From UBA7957 sp965224675 (GTDB lineage Bacteria; Pseudomonadota; Gammaproteobacteria; Granulosicoccales; Granulosicoccaceae), in assembly GCA_965224675.1 (NCBI GenBank), contig CBDDAA010000004.1, forward strand, positions 2,418,001 to 2,482,000: a stretch of DNA of 64,000 nt, given 5' to 3'. Positions 18,793-27,101 of the stretch are shown here, in pieces. The notes beneath the pieces were generated by a model. The model had not been told where the DNA came from. It did not search any database and worked only from the letters and a program-made list of their open reading frames with translations. Each line of letters begins with the position of its first letter. Positions within the stretch are counted from its first letter, which is position 1. The position numbers were made by a program, and so were the translations under genes.

Positions 18793-19306
18793 CGGGGCAG
18801 AACTCCTGATTATTCCGGGAACTACGTAGCTAGCTTACGCGTTCAATTATCGGTATCAGCGAAGCGCTATAGATTCAAAACCAAGGCATTAAGTGCTGAC
18901 CTCATTGCATTCTGCGTCAGTCACCGTTAACACCATTTTGATTGAATAGCGGTTCGCCCCTTCGGGTAAAATCTCAAGCACACTTATATTAAGCACATTT
19001 TTTACTAAGCGCACGAATTCGTCAAAACAAGTAGCTACGCACTTGAGAACTTACTGCTACCGACAATTTCAGCCTGTCAGCGTACCAGTAGACATACGGG
19101 AAAATAAATAGTTCGCCGAATAGCGGTAGTTATGTATACCATTGGTGAACTCAAGCAAGTTTACATGACCGTTGACAGCAACAAATAACCCTATGTAGCG
19201 TCTACAACACCATGTTCCTGATATTTTAGCTCAACATCGAATCAAGAGATATAATCAGACACAAACCTGTGTCAAAATAGCAAGCCCTGGTTCATGATGC
19301 AATCTG
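18793..19306. promoter_or_regulatory. divergent rpoE / nadB promoter region
   Basis: A 514-bp region without genes. A perfect -10 hexamer TATAAT stands at 19250-19255, about 52 bp before the nadB ATG, with no good -35 at the right distance. Just after it, GACACA-AACC-TGTGTC (19258-19273) is a 6-bp inverted repeat that could be an operator or a leader hairpin. On the rpoE side I could not find a convincing sigma-E consensus. No RNA gene is visible. Confidence 0.4.
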
Positions 19307-20932
19307 ATGCAAAAATCCCTGTCATATGATGTTCTCGTAATTGGTTCTGGCGCAGCTGGCTTAACGGCGGCACTAAACCTTGCTGACCATTGTCAAGTGG
19401 CGGTAATCTCAAAAAATGAATTACATGAAGGAAGCACCTATTATGCCCAGGGCGGGATATCTGCCGTTCTCGATGCAGAAGACAGCTTTGAGTCGCATAT
19501 ACAAGATACATTGGATGCGGGAGCCGGTTTGTGTGACGAGGATGCAGTCAGATTTGCTGTAGAGAGTGGGCCGAAAGGCATTGCCTGGCTTGAGAGTATT
19601 GGCGTTAAATTCACCATGGAAGAAACCGCTCAAGGAACTATGGAACCACATCTTACACGTGAGGGAGGTCATTCACATCGTCGAATAATTCATGCGGCAG
19701 ATGCCACTGGAAGAGCAGTGCAGACTACGCTTGTCTCACAGATCCGGGCGCATAAAAATGTGGTTTTGCTGGAAAATCACATCGCTATCGATCTTATAAC
19801 CCGGCACAAGTTGGGTTTTCCCGGTACAGACCGTGTCCTCGGTGCTTATGTACTGGACATTAACGAAGATTCGACAAAAACGCTACAGGCACAATTCGTT
19901 ATTCTAACTACAGGTGGAGCCAGTAAAGTCTATCTCTATACCAGCAATCCGGACGGGGCAACGGGTGATGGAATAGCCATGGGCTGGCGGGCAGGTTGTC
20001 GGGTTGCGAATATGGAATTTATGCAATTCCACCCAACATGCCTATATCATCCAAATGCAAAATCTTCACTCATCTCAGAGGCGATCCGAGGTGAAGGCGG
20101 TATGTTATTCAACGCTGCCGGAGAGCGATTTATGCAATATTACGATGATCGTATGGAGCTTGCGCCGCGGGATATTGTCGCTCGAGCCATTGATGATCAA
20201 ATGAAACGCCGGGGAGAGAACTGCGTCTTCCTGGATATCAGTCATAAATCCGCTGAATTCATTATTGATCATTTCCCAAATATTCATCAAACCTGTTTAA
20301 CCTTCGGTTATGATATTACCGTTGAAAAAATTCCCGTAGTTCCTGCAGCTCATTACACCTGCGGGGGCATTCTTACCGACAAATACGGGGCAACTGACAT
20401 TAGCGGGCTTTACGCCATTGGAGAGGTATCGTGCACTGGCTTGCATGGCGCAAATCGTATGGCGAGCAATTCATTATTGGAGTGCCTGGTTTTCGGTTAT
20501 AGCGCCGCGACAAAAATACTGTCCAAACTTGGTAAACCGACCGAGATAAGTGATATCCCTGATTGGGATGAAAGCCTGGTCACAGATTCTGATGAGCAAG
20601 TCGTTGTTTCGCATAATTGGGACGAGCTGCGTCGATTTATGTGGGACTACGTTGGCATCGTCAGAACAGACAAAAGACTGCAACGTGCCAAACACAGGGT
20701 TGATCTGTTATTAAGTGAGATTCACGACTATTATGGAAATTTCCGTGTCAATCGGGATCTGCTTGAACTCAGAAATCTGGCAAGAATCGCCGATCTGATT
20801 ATTCGTAGCGCTCTGGCGCGAAAAGAAAGCCGCGGCTTGCATTACACTCTTGATTATCCTGAGACTTTGGACAATCCCGATATTTCAATATTGACCCCTC
20901 TATCAACCAGGACTCAACGTGAAAAGAAATAG
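19307..20932 (+). CDS. nadB: L-aspartate oxidase
   Basis: FAD enzyme oxidising L-aspartate to iminoaspartate, first step of de novo NAD synthesis. The dinucleotide-binding motif VIGSGAAGLTAAL starts at about residue 11. Other NadB hallmarks are HEGSTYYAQGGISAVL, the substrate loop HLTREGGHSHRRI and EVSCTGLHGANRMASNSLLE. Length of 541 residues is typical. It is followed after 8 bp by the second MITE-like element. Confidence 0.97.
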   Translation: MQKSLSYDVLVIGSGAAGLTAALNLADHCQVAVISKNELHEGSTYYAQGGISAVLDAEDSFESHIQDTLDAGAGLCDEDAVRFAVESGPKGIAWLESIGVKFTMEETAQGTMEPHLTREGGHSHRRIIHAADATGRAVQTTLVSQIRAHKNVVLLENHIAIDLITRHKLGFPGTDRVLGAYVLDINEDSTKTLQAQFVILTTGGASKVYLYTSNPDGATGDGIAMGWRAGCRVANMEFMQFHPTCLYHPNAKSSLISEAIRGEGGMLFNAAGERFMQYYDDRMELAPRDIVARAIDDQMKRRGENCVFLDISHKSAEFIIDHFPNIHQTCLTFGYDITVEKIPVVPAAHYTCGGILTDKYGATDISGLYAIGEVSCTGLHGANRMASNSLLECLVFGYSAATKILSKLGKPTEISDIPDWDESLVTDSDEQVVVSHNWDELRRFMWDYVGIVRTDKRLQRAKHRVDLLLSEIHDYYGNFRVNRDLLELRNLARIADLIIRSALARKESRGLHYTLDYPETLDNPDISILTPLSTRTQREKK

Positions 20933-20940
20933 TCTGGTAA

Positions 20941-21254
20941 CTAGTGTAGTGTTTCATACAAAGTGCGCATATAGACGACCGAGAGGGGTCAGCTGCTACG
21001 ACCCCATGGATGGGGGAGGTAGAGCGACGCCTGGAGCCAAAGCCGAGACGCGTCCTCGCCGGGTTAGTCACTCTATCTCAAGAGGGCGCAACACCGCAGA
21101 TGGCCTCTCTCGGTTCGCCCTGCGGGAAGCCATTAAAAACGCGATTGCGGTGTTACAGCACTTGAAAAGGGTCAACCATTCCATGCGCACTGCGCCTTGC
21201 ACTCCGTTTTTACTGGCTTTCTATATGAGCACTTTGTATGAAACACTACACTAG
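20941..21254. mobile_element. MITE-like palindromic element, copy 2
   Basis: A 314-bp relative of the element at 14098-14358, bounded by perfect 25-bp inverted repeats beginning CTAGTGTAGTGTTTCATACA and ending in CTAG. Compared with copy 1 it holds about 50 extra bases near its left side (around 21000-21050), and the two differ at scattered positions, including matched changes in both ends (CATAC here, CATAT in copy 1). No transposase. It fills the nadB-rhodanese gap almost exactly, 8 bp after nadB and 13 bp before the next start codon, and may therefore affect read-through between them. Confidence 0.85.
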
Positions 21255-21267
21255 GACATACTGAGTA

Positions 21268-22092
21268 ATGAATGCGCAAATGCCCATCCCCTTATTGCTT
21301 GAACCCGCTGAACTTGAACCACTGCTAACAATGGACAATATCGTGATTGTTGATCTTTGTAAGCAGGAGACCTACAATAAATCTCATATTCCTGGCGCTA
21401 AATATTGCAATTACAATGACATTGTACGCCATGCCATACCAGTAAGGGGCCTGCTCCCTGAATCTGCAGAGATTAGTAAAGTAATGCAGGCACTGGGTAT
21501 AAGCGCAGATTCGCATGTGATTGCCTATGATGACGAAGGCGGTGGCAACGCTTCTCGATTGGTCTGGACTTTACATGCCTGTGGCCATTACAAAACCTCG
21601 GTACTCAATGGTGGAATTATCAGTTGGGCCAATGAAGGCCATAGGCAGGAGGCCGTAGTTGGCAAACTAGAAAAAACAGATTATGAATTAACGATAGTGG
21701 GTTTAAATGTTATAGAGGCTGACGAAATAATTGAAAAACTCGATTCAGACGATTTTACCATACTTGATGCACGATCAGTGGAAGAGTACAAAGGTGAGAA
21801 AGTTTACGCGGCCCGAGGAGGTCGGGTACCTGGTGCTAAACACTTTGAATGGACAGATGCAATGGATAAAAGTCGAAATCTGCGCTTAAAGCCCGATTCT
21901 GTACTGCGCGAGATGCTGATTCGAAAAGGGCTGACCCCAGATAAGGAGATTGCCGTCTATTGCCAAGCCCATCACCGTTCAGCGTTGAGCTACTTCATGT
22001 TAAAACACCTTGGTTATCACCGTGTACGCGGCTACCACGGGGCTTGGTCTGATTGGGGTAACCGCCAGTATACACCTATTGAAACAGGTTGA
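21268..22092 (+). CDS. sseA: two-domain sulfurtransferase (rhodanese family)
   Basis: A tandem rhodanese that transfers sulfane sulfur from thiosulfate or 3-mercaptopyruvate to a thiophilic acceptor. The N-terminal domain (about residues 10-125, LEPLLTMDNIVIVDLCKQETYNKSH) lacks an active-site Cys. The C-terminal domain has the catalytic Cys232 in the loop YCQAHHRSALSYFM. That loop, CQAHHRS, differs from the CRKGVT and CGSGVTA loops of classic thiosulfate and mercaptopyruvate sulfurtransferases, so the donor is uncertain. No signal peptide. Its product may feed the sulfur pool used by the dsr genes of the same window, an inference. Confidence 0.85.
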   Translation: MNAQMPIPLLLEPAELEPLLTMDNIVIVDLCKQETYNKSHIPGAKYCNYNDIVRHAIPVRGLLPESAEISKVMQALGISADSHVIAYDDEGGGNASRLVWTLHACGHYKTSVLNGGIISWANEGHRQEAVVGKLEKTDYELTIVGLNVIEADEIIEKLDSDDFTILDARSVEEYKGEKVYAARGGRVPGAKHFEWTDAMDKSRNLRLKPDSVLREMLIRKGLTPDKEIAVYCQAHHRSALSYFMLKHLGYHRVRGYHGAWSDWGNRQYTPIETG

Positions 22093-22173
22093 AGATTGCT
22101 CCTTGTCTATCCTGACACAAAGATTTAGCTGCGGCTAGAGAATGTTCAGTCATTCACCATACTACAAGCGCGA

Positions 22174-22668
22174 TCAGTTGATCAATCCACGCTGTTGCAA
22201 CCAATCCAATGCGTCTTCAGCGTCTTCTCGGAACCACCGCTCTGCACTGCCCAGACGAAATGTATAGCCCCAGGCATCCATATCCTGGAACATTTGTTGC
22301 CGACCCATTTGCACAAGCTTATCTGCCAGAATTATTTGCAAGAAACAAACGGCATTTTCTTCGTCGTAATCACCACCGGCGTCAGTGTGCAAATCAACTT
22401 TCCGCCCTTCATCCATACAAATATAGTGACAAGTTTCATGCAAGGCTGAGTGAACAGGCGTATCCGGGCGCACGTGTAAAGTATTTGCCAGCAACCCCGC
22501 TTCCGTATCACCCCAATAGCTTCCCGGTATCGGTTCGTGTAATGCCTGAAATTTAATTCGTAATCCATAACTGTGTATCAGATCTTCCAGCGCGTTATCC
22601 TGTAAATCACGCATTCGCAATACATCCACTTTTACAAAGACCTCATCGTCAGGCGATATCATAAGCAA
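22174..22668 (-). CDS. conserved hypothetical protein with HExxH motif
   Basis: A 164-residue cytoplasmic-looking protein that overlaps epmA by 20 bp. Residues 77-81 read HETCH in SALHETCHYICMDEG, a zinc-metallopeptidase-like HExxH; possible third ligands are the Glu residues in DYDEENAVCFLQ (about 104-105). The C-terminal part is acidic and Trp-rich. I know of no assigned function. Coupling to epmA and proximity to efp suggest a link to elongation factor P or translation, but this is only positional. ATG at the third codon is an alternative start. Confidence 0.8.
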   Translation of the reverse strand: MLMISPDDEVFVKVDVLRMRDLQDNALEDLIHSYGLRIKFQALHEPIPGSYWGDTEAGLLANTLHVRPDTPVHSALHETCHYICMDEGRKVDLHTDAGGDYDEENAVCFLQIILADKLVQMGRQQMFQDMDAWGYTFRLGSAERWFREDAEDALDWLQQRGLIN

Positions 22669-23614
22669 AACTCAACACATCCCGGATATCTGTGACTTCA
22701 CATAGTACCATCAGTAAACGATCAATCCCTATTGCAACCCCTGAACAGGCAGGCAGACCTGATTTAAGCGCGGTTAGCAACCTGTCATCAACCGGCATTT
22801 TTTGTAAGGAAAGGTCACTACGTGTTTTTGTCTCTGCAGAGAATCGCTGCGCCTGTTCTTTCGCATCTTGTAGCTCATGGAAGGCATTGGCAATTTCCAA
22901 TTCACCAAAATAAACTTCAAATCGTTCGGCAACAGGCACAGGGGTAAGGCGTATTTTTGCCAATGCAGCCTGTGATGCCGGGTAATCGTATAAAAAGGTA
23001 AAACGATTTTTTTCAAACTCTGGAGCCACACAGTGGGTCATCAGTAAGTCGAGCCAAGGATCAAGCGCATCACTCATCGTAGCCGGAGGTGAATGGCCTT
23101 TTTTGATCAAAATCTGCCGAATTTTAGAAACATCCAAATCCTCGATAGCACAGGCACACACCTGCTTTATAACATCAGCATAGGAAACGTTTATGCTCTC
23201 TGGTAGTGTTGTATCTCGTGACCATAGTGCATGCAACAGACAATCAACTTCCCGCATCAATCGATAGTGGTCGAAACCAAGTCGATACCATTCTAATAGT
23301 GTAAATTCCGGGTTATGATATCGCCCCTGCTCGGCAGCGCGAAATACTTTACAGATCTGGTATATATCGCCCACACCCGCTGCCAATAATCGTTTCATGG
23401 CAAATTCAGGTGAAGTATGGAGAAAGCGCAGCTGACCATTGATCAAAAGATGCATACTATGAATATTGGGATCAGTAACACCGGCTGTCGATAACATCGG
23501 AGTATCTACTTCAAGCACTTTGCGATCAGCAAAAAACCGCCTCGTTGTTGTTACAAGATCAGCTCTCAGTCGTAGTGTTTTTAAATTCGCTGTGGGCCGC
23601 CAGGCAATAGACAT
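22649..23614 (-). CDS. epmA: EF-P-(R)-beta-lysine ligase
   Basis: Truncated class II lysyl-tRNA-synthetase homologue (GenX/PoxA) that attaches (R)-beta-lysine to elongation factor P. Class II motif 2 (FRAAEQGRYHNPEFTLLEWYRLG) and motif 3 (CSGVAIGIDRLLMVL) are present; the tRNA anticodon-binding domain is absent, as expected. 321 residues is the normal length. Only 14 bp separate it from its substrate gene efp. An epmB homologue is not in the window. Confidence 0.96.
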   Translation of the reverse strand: MSIAWRPTANLKTLRLRADLVTTTRRFFADRKVLEVDTPMLSTAGVTDPNIHSMHLLINGQLRFLHTSPEFAMKRLLAAGVGDIYQICKVFRAAEQGRYHNPEFTLLEWYRLGFDHYRLMREVDCLLHALWSRDTTLPESINVSYADVIKQVCACAIEDLDVSKIRQILIKKGHSPPATMSDALDPWLDLLMTHCVAPEFEKNRFTFLYDYPASQAALAKIRLTPVPVAERFEVYFGELEIANAFHELQDAKEQAQRFSAETKTRSDLSLQKMPVDDRLLTALKSGLPACSGVAIGIDRLLMVLCEVTDIRDVLSFAYDIA

Positions 23615-23628
23615 GCAGAGTGATCCGG

Positions 23629-24201
23629 TTAATCCGGTTTTACCCTTGAAACATATTCACCACTGCGGGTATCAATCTTTATTACTTCACCCTGCTCAAT
23701 AAACAGAGGCACCTTAACCACCGCTCCTGTCTCCATATAGGCGGGCTTGCTTCCTCCAGTGGCTGTATCACCTCTTACCCCGGGATCGGTCTCAGTGATG
23801 ATAAGCTCGACAAAATTCGGTGGGGCAATACACAAGGGAATCCCATTCCATAAGGTGACGACACATTCGTCCTGTTCTTTGAGCCAAATAGCCTGATCCG
23901 CTACCGCTGCTTTATCCGCTGCAATCTGCTCATAGGTTTCAGGATCCATAAAATGCCAGAACTCACTGTCCTTGTAGAGGTATTGCAATGTGGTATCGAC
24001 AACATCAGCAGCCTCAACCGACTCACCCGATTTAAATGTTCTCTCAACCACACGACCTGTTTTAAGGTTACGAACCCTCACACGACTAAATGCCTGTCCT
24101 TTACCTGGTTTAACAAATTCATTCTCTACGATGGTATTAGGGTCACCGTCGAGCATTATTTTTAAACCACTTTTGAATTCATTAGTACTGTATTTAGCCA
24201 T
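23629..24201 (-). CDS. efp: elongation factor P
   Basis: Translation factor that rescues ribosomes stalled at polyproline stretches. The modified lysine is Lys34 in the loop FVKPGKGQAFSRVR, consistent with the adjacent epmA. Three beta-barrel domains and the C-terminal signature (KIDTRSGEYVSRVK) are complete at 190 residues. First gene of the efp-epmA-HExxH run. Confidence 0.97.
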   Translation of the reverse strand: MAKYSTNEFKSGLKIMLDGDPNTIVENEFVKPGKGQAFSRVRVRNLKTGRVVERTFKSGESVEAADVVDTTLQYLYKDSEFWHFMDPETYEQIAADKAAVADQAIWLKEQDECVVTLWNGIPLCIAPPNFVELIITETDPGVRGDTATGGSKPAYMETGAVVKVPLFIEQGEVIKIDTRSGEYVSRVKPD

Positions 24202-24641
24202 ATAATAAAATTATCCCGTACTTAACCTATATTCGGATGGTTCACAGAGAACCTATTATTTATATTATTTGTTGAGATTGACTATAAAATAGCATCTGTG
24301 GATTATACCCCCAATTCAAATAAACTCACGGCTATTCTTCGATTGCACGAAGGCCACGCTTTCAGGTTTAAGTGGGTTTAACCTGAGAAAATATAACGAC
24401 TAACATTTAAATTTGCTTGAAATGATAATTAACAGGTAAACGGAAAAATACCGTCCAAAAATCTGCAAGTACAAGTAATGGATTCTTAATATTCTGACAT
24501 AAACCAACGCTACAACAGCCATAAAAATGACACGAGCATCGCTTGATCCAGGCCAATGGTTGATTTGACTGCAATAGTTGAAAACTAAGTGTAGAATAGT
24601 TAACTGAGGTATTATTGCCCATGCAACCACTAATTTAGTTC
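24202..24641. other. intergenic region upstream of efp and the FimX-like gene
   Basis: A 440-bp AT-rich divergent region. TTGACT at 24565-24570 and TAGAAT at 24592-24597 resemble promoter boxes directed to the FimX-like gene, but the 21-bp spacing is too long to trust. A hydrophobic open frame on the minus strand (24400-24630) has no sign of being a gene. I see no repeat or RNA gene. Confidence 0.3.
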
Positions 24642-26708
24642 ATGCAAAAACTCGGTTTGCTTATATTTTGTGATTCTCCTAATCAAGCAGAAGAGTTGGC
24701 CAGCATTGCGCGTACATTAGGCTACGCCATCGAACATACATTTGTTCAACATTCAAGTGATTTTTCGGATGAATTGTCAAACCCAAGTCATCAGCTCGGC
24801 ATAATAACAATAAATAAAGATCGTACCAGCTTACCAAAAAACCAAAACAATTCACCTGACATACCCGTCATCGCGTTAACGCAGGATGCAGCCGAATTTA
24901 CTACAGGTGATTTGATTGAAGCAGGTTTTGCCGAAGTGGCACAACTCGATGATACTCGTCATATCAAGTATGTAATCAACAATCGCTTGTTATTGCTGCA
25001 ATCTGACAAGCTATTGAATGAGTCAAGTTCCCGGTTTAACCAGTCACAACAACAGCTGATGGTCTTGCTGCAAAGCTCGACCCAGCCGATTGCTTTTGTG
25101 CATGAAGGTTTCCATGTTTTTGCCAACCCTGCCTATTTGCAGGCACTGGGTTACAGTACCTTGGAAAGCCTACAGGCCATCCCACTGTTAGACCTGATAC
25201 CTGAAGCAAAGCAACGCCAGGAACTGTCAGATTCTATCGCAGGTTTACACAATGAAAGCGCATCACTACCTGAATTATTTATTACCTTTAACGCAAGTGA
25301 TGAGGATCAGATAATCTACCAGGTCCTACTCACATCCAGTTACTTTGATGGTGAGCAGGTCAGTCAGATTATTCTTGATAAACCGCTGGAAGCCAGTCCT
25401 CAACCGCTTCTTAAACGTCCCCAAGGCAGAACTCTTGAAATCAGTGATCCCGTCACTCATCTATACGCTCAACACCATATGCTAAAGCTATTGGAGGACA
25501 CGGTCACGCATGCCAGAGACAGTTCAACCGAGTACATGCTTTATCTTGTTCATCTGGAAACCGGGCCGGATGATATTGAATATACCAACACTTGCATGCA
25601 AGCCGCTGCTTACCGATTACTCGATGTAATCGATGATGGTGATGTATTGGGCCGTTACACGGGAAATACCTTTTTATTACTAAGCCTGTTTAACAAGCAG
25701 CAAAGACCTGAAAATTATGCCCAGGGCCTGCGCTCAATAATTGGTGATTTAGATGGCTTACTGCAAGGCACCACACACAGTCGTGTTACAGGTGTCATAA
25801 TTGACAAATACTGTAAAGATGGAGAAAACGCGATTGCACGCTTAGAAGATAATTTTATCCAGGCACAGGAATATCATCAGGTCGTTAAAATTGATTCTAC
25901 ACAATATATCCACACACCAGGCAGTCAGATTATGGATGATGTCTGGGCACGAAGAGTCAGCACGATTCTAAAGAACAACCGCCTTACCCTTACCAGTCTG
26001 CCGATCATCAGCCTGCGGCACGATGAATATGAGCGTTACACATTACAATTACAGCTAAGCGATGAAAGTGGTGATGCCGTACCCTTGGATCATTTCAGAG
26101 ATACAGTTATTCATACAGGCTTGGTCAGTAGTGTGGATCGCTGGATTATATTTAATGCGGCACGACAGTTGGTTGAGAAACTACATACCGCACCCACTAC
26201 ACAATTTTTTATTCCACTTGTTGGTAATGTCATGCTGGAAGACAATTTATACCCCTGGATTGAAAAAGTGATCAAGCAATTCAAACTACCTTCTGGCAGT
26301 ATCTCGTTGGAAACCTCTGTTGATGCAGCACTAGAGTATCCTGAAGCGTTTGCAGAATTTTGCCAAAAAATAACGGCGATTAAATGTGGTATCTATATGA
26401 CTGGACTCGATGACCCCACTATTACTCACGAATTATATAATAACTCCAAAAATAAGATTCAATATCTCGCGCTAGACAGCAAATTACTCAATGGCATGAC
26501 AAGAGATCCGGCTAAGAATGATGCGATAGAAATTTTGGTTGAGCAATGCCATCGTGAAAACACACTCACCGTAGTGCCAGATGTTGTAGAACCTGAATTA
26601 CTTTCCGAATTGTGGAGATTGGGTGTGGATCTGATCATCAGCACCAATTTAATGGATCAAGCCGACGATATGTTAGAACTCGATCTGACGGCAACACTCA
26701 GCGCGTAG
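24642..26708 (+). CDS. FimX-like protein with degenerate GGDEF and EAL domains
   Basis: A 688-residue multidomain protein with the layout of Pseudomonas FimX (about 690 residues): a receiver-like domain without phospho-acceptor Asp (1-120), a PAS domain (about 135-255, with GFHVFANPAYLQALGYSTLE), a GGDEF-like domain (about 265-430) whose signature site is GRYTGNTF, and an EAL-like domain (about 440-685) whose EAL site reads SLPIISL and whose DDFG site reads MTGLDD. Neither cyclase nor phosphodiesterase activity is expected. FimX binds c-di-GMP through its EAL fold and controls type IV pili; a similar sensor role is inferred here. No pilus genes lie in the window. Confidence 0.72.
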   Translation: MQKLGLLIFCDSPNQAEELASIARTLGYAIEHTFVQHSSDFSDELSNPSHQLGIITINKDRTSLPKNQNNSPDIPVIALTQDAAEFTTGDLIEAGFAEVAQLDDTRHIKYVINNRLLLLQSDKLLNESSSRFNQSQQQLMVLLQSSTQPIAFVHEGFHVFANPAYLQALGYSTLESLQAIPLLDLIPEAKQRQELSDSIAGLHNESASLPELFITFNASDEDQIIYQVLLTSSYFDGEQVSQIILDKPLEASPQPLLKRPQGRTLEISDPVTHLYAQHHMLKLLEDTVTHARDSSTEYMLYLVHLETGPDDIEYTNTCMQAAAYRLLDVIDDGDVLGRYTGNTFLLLSLFNKQQRPENYAQGLRSIIGDLDGLLQGTTHSRVTGVIIDKYCKDGENAIARLEDNFIQAQEYHQVVKIDSTQYIHTPGSQIMDDVWARRVSTILKNNRLTLTSLPIISLRHDEYERYTLQLQLSDESGDAVPLDHFRDTVIHTGLVSSVDRWIIFNAARQLVEKLHTAPTTQFFIPLVGNVMLEDNLYPWIEKVIKQFKLPSGSISLETSVDAALEYPEAFAEFCQKITAIKCGIYMTGLDDPTITHELYNNSKNKIQYLALDSKLLNGMTRDPAKNDAIEILVEQCHRENTLTVVPDVVEPELLSELWRLGVDLIISTNLMDQADDMLELDLTATLSA

Positions 26709-26770
26709 GCAAACTCTGTTTGGAATTTACCCACGTTACAGGATTAACTGATAAAACAAGGAATTATCAC

Positions 26771-26962
26771 ATGAATGAAGTCGAATCCAGCGCCATCCAA
26801 TGCCCTTATTGTTGGCAGATCTTTGACATCACTGTAGATTGCTCTGTAGAAGAACAATCCTATATTGAAGATTGCCAAGTCTGTTGCAAACCGATTGACC
26901 TTACAGTGAAACTAAACAATGGCAGGCAAGTCGAGGTTATTACGCACCACGAAAGCGACTGA
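26771..26962 (+). CDS. small cysteine-rich CPXCG zinc-ribbon protein
   Basis: A 63-residue protein of the CPXCG family. It has two Cys pairs, IQCPYCWQIFD and DCQVCCKPIDL, spaced as in a zinc ribbon, plus an acidic linker. Start at ATG 26771 (MNEVESSAIQCPYC); a longer frame beginning inside the upstream gene is unlikely. Family members are widespread in gammaproteobacteria and uncharacterised. It follows the FimX-like gene by 62 bp on the same strand. Confidence 0.85.
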   Translation: MNEVESSAIQCPYCWQIFDITVDCSVEEQSYIEDCQVCCKPIDLTVKLNNGRQVEVITHHESD

Positions 26963-27101
26963 CTTTAGTATTTTATCTGCCGCTTCGGACTTCTCTTGTC
27001 TAGCTTTTTTTGTGTATGTATCAATGCAAACTGTAATCTAGTCATAGCGAGAAAAAGCGATTTTTCGCAGTTAGTTTATCCTGAGCTAGACCGGCTTCTC
27101 C

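Noticed and set aside
19046..19075. GAACTT plus 16 bp plus TCAG as a sigma-E promoter
   Set aside because: It points towards nadB, not rpoE, is 230 bp from nadB, and the -10 does not fit TCTGA well.
24400..24630. Hydrophobic 76-codon frame upstream of the FimX-like gene
   Set aside because: Biased by AT-rich DNA, two overlapping frames look equally hydrophobic, and it would occupy the promoter region of efp and the FimX-like gene.
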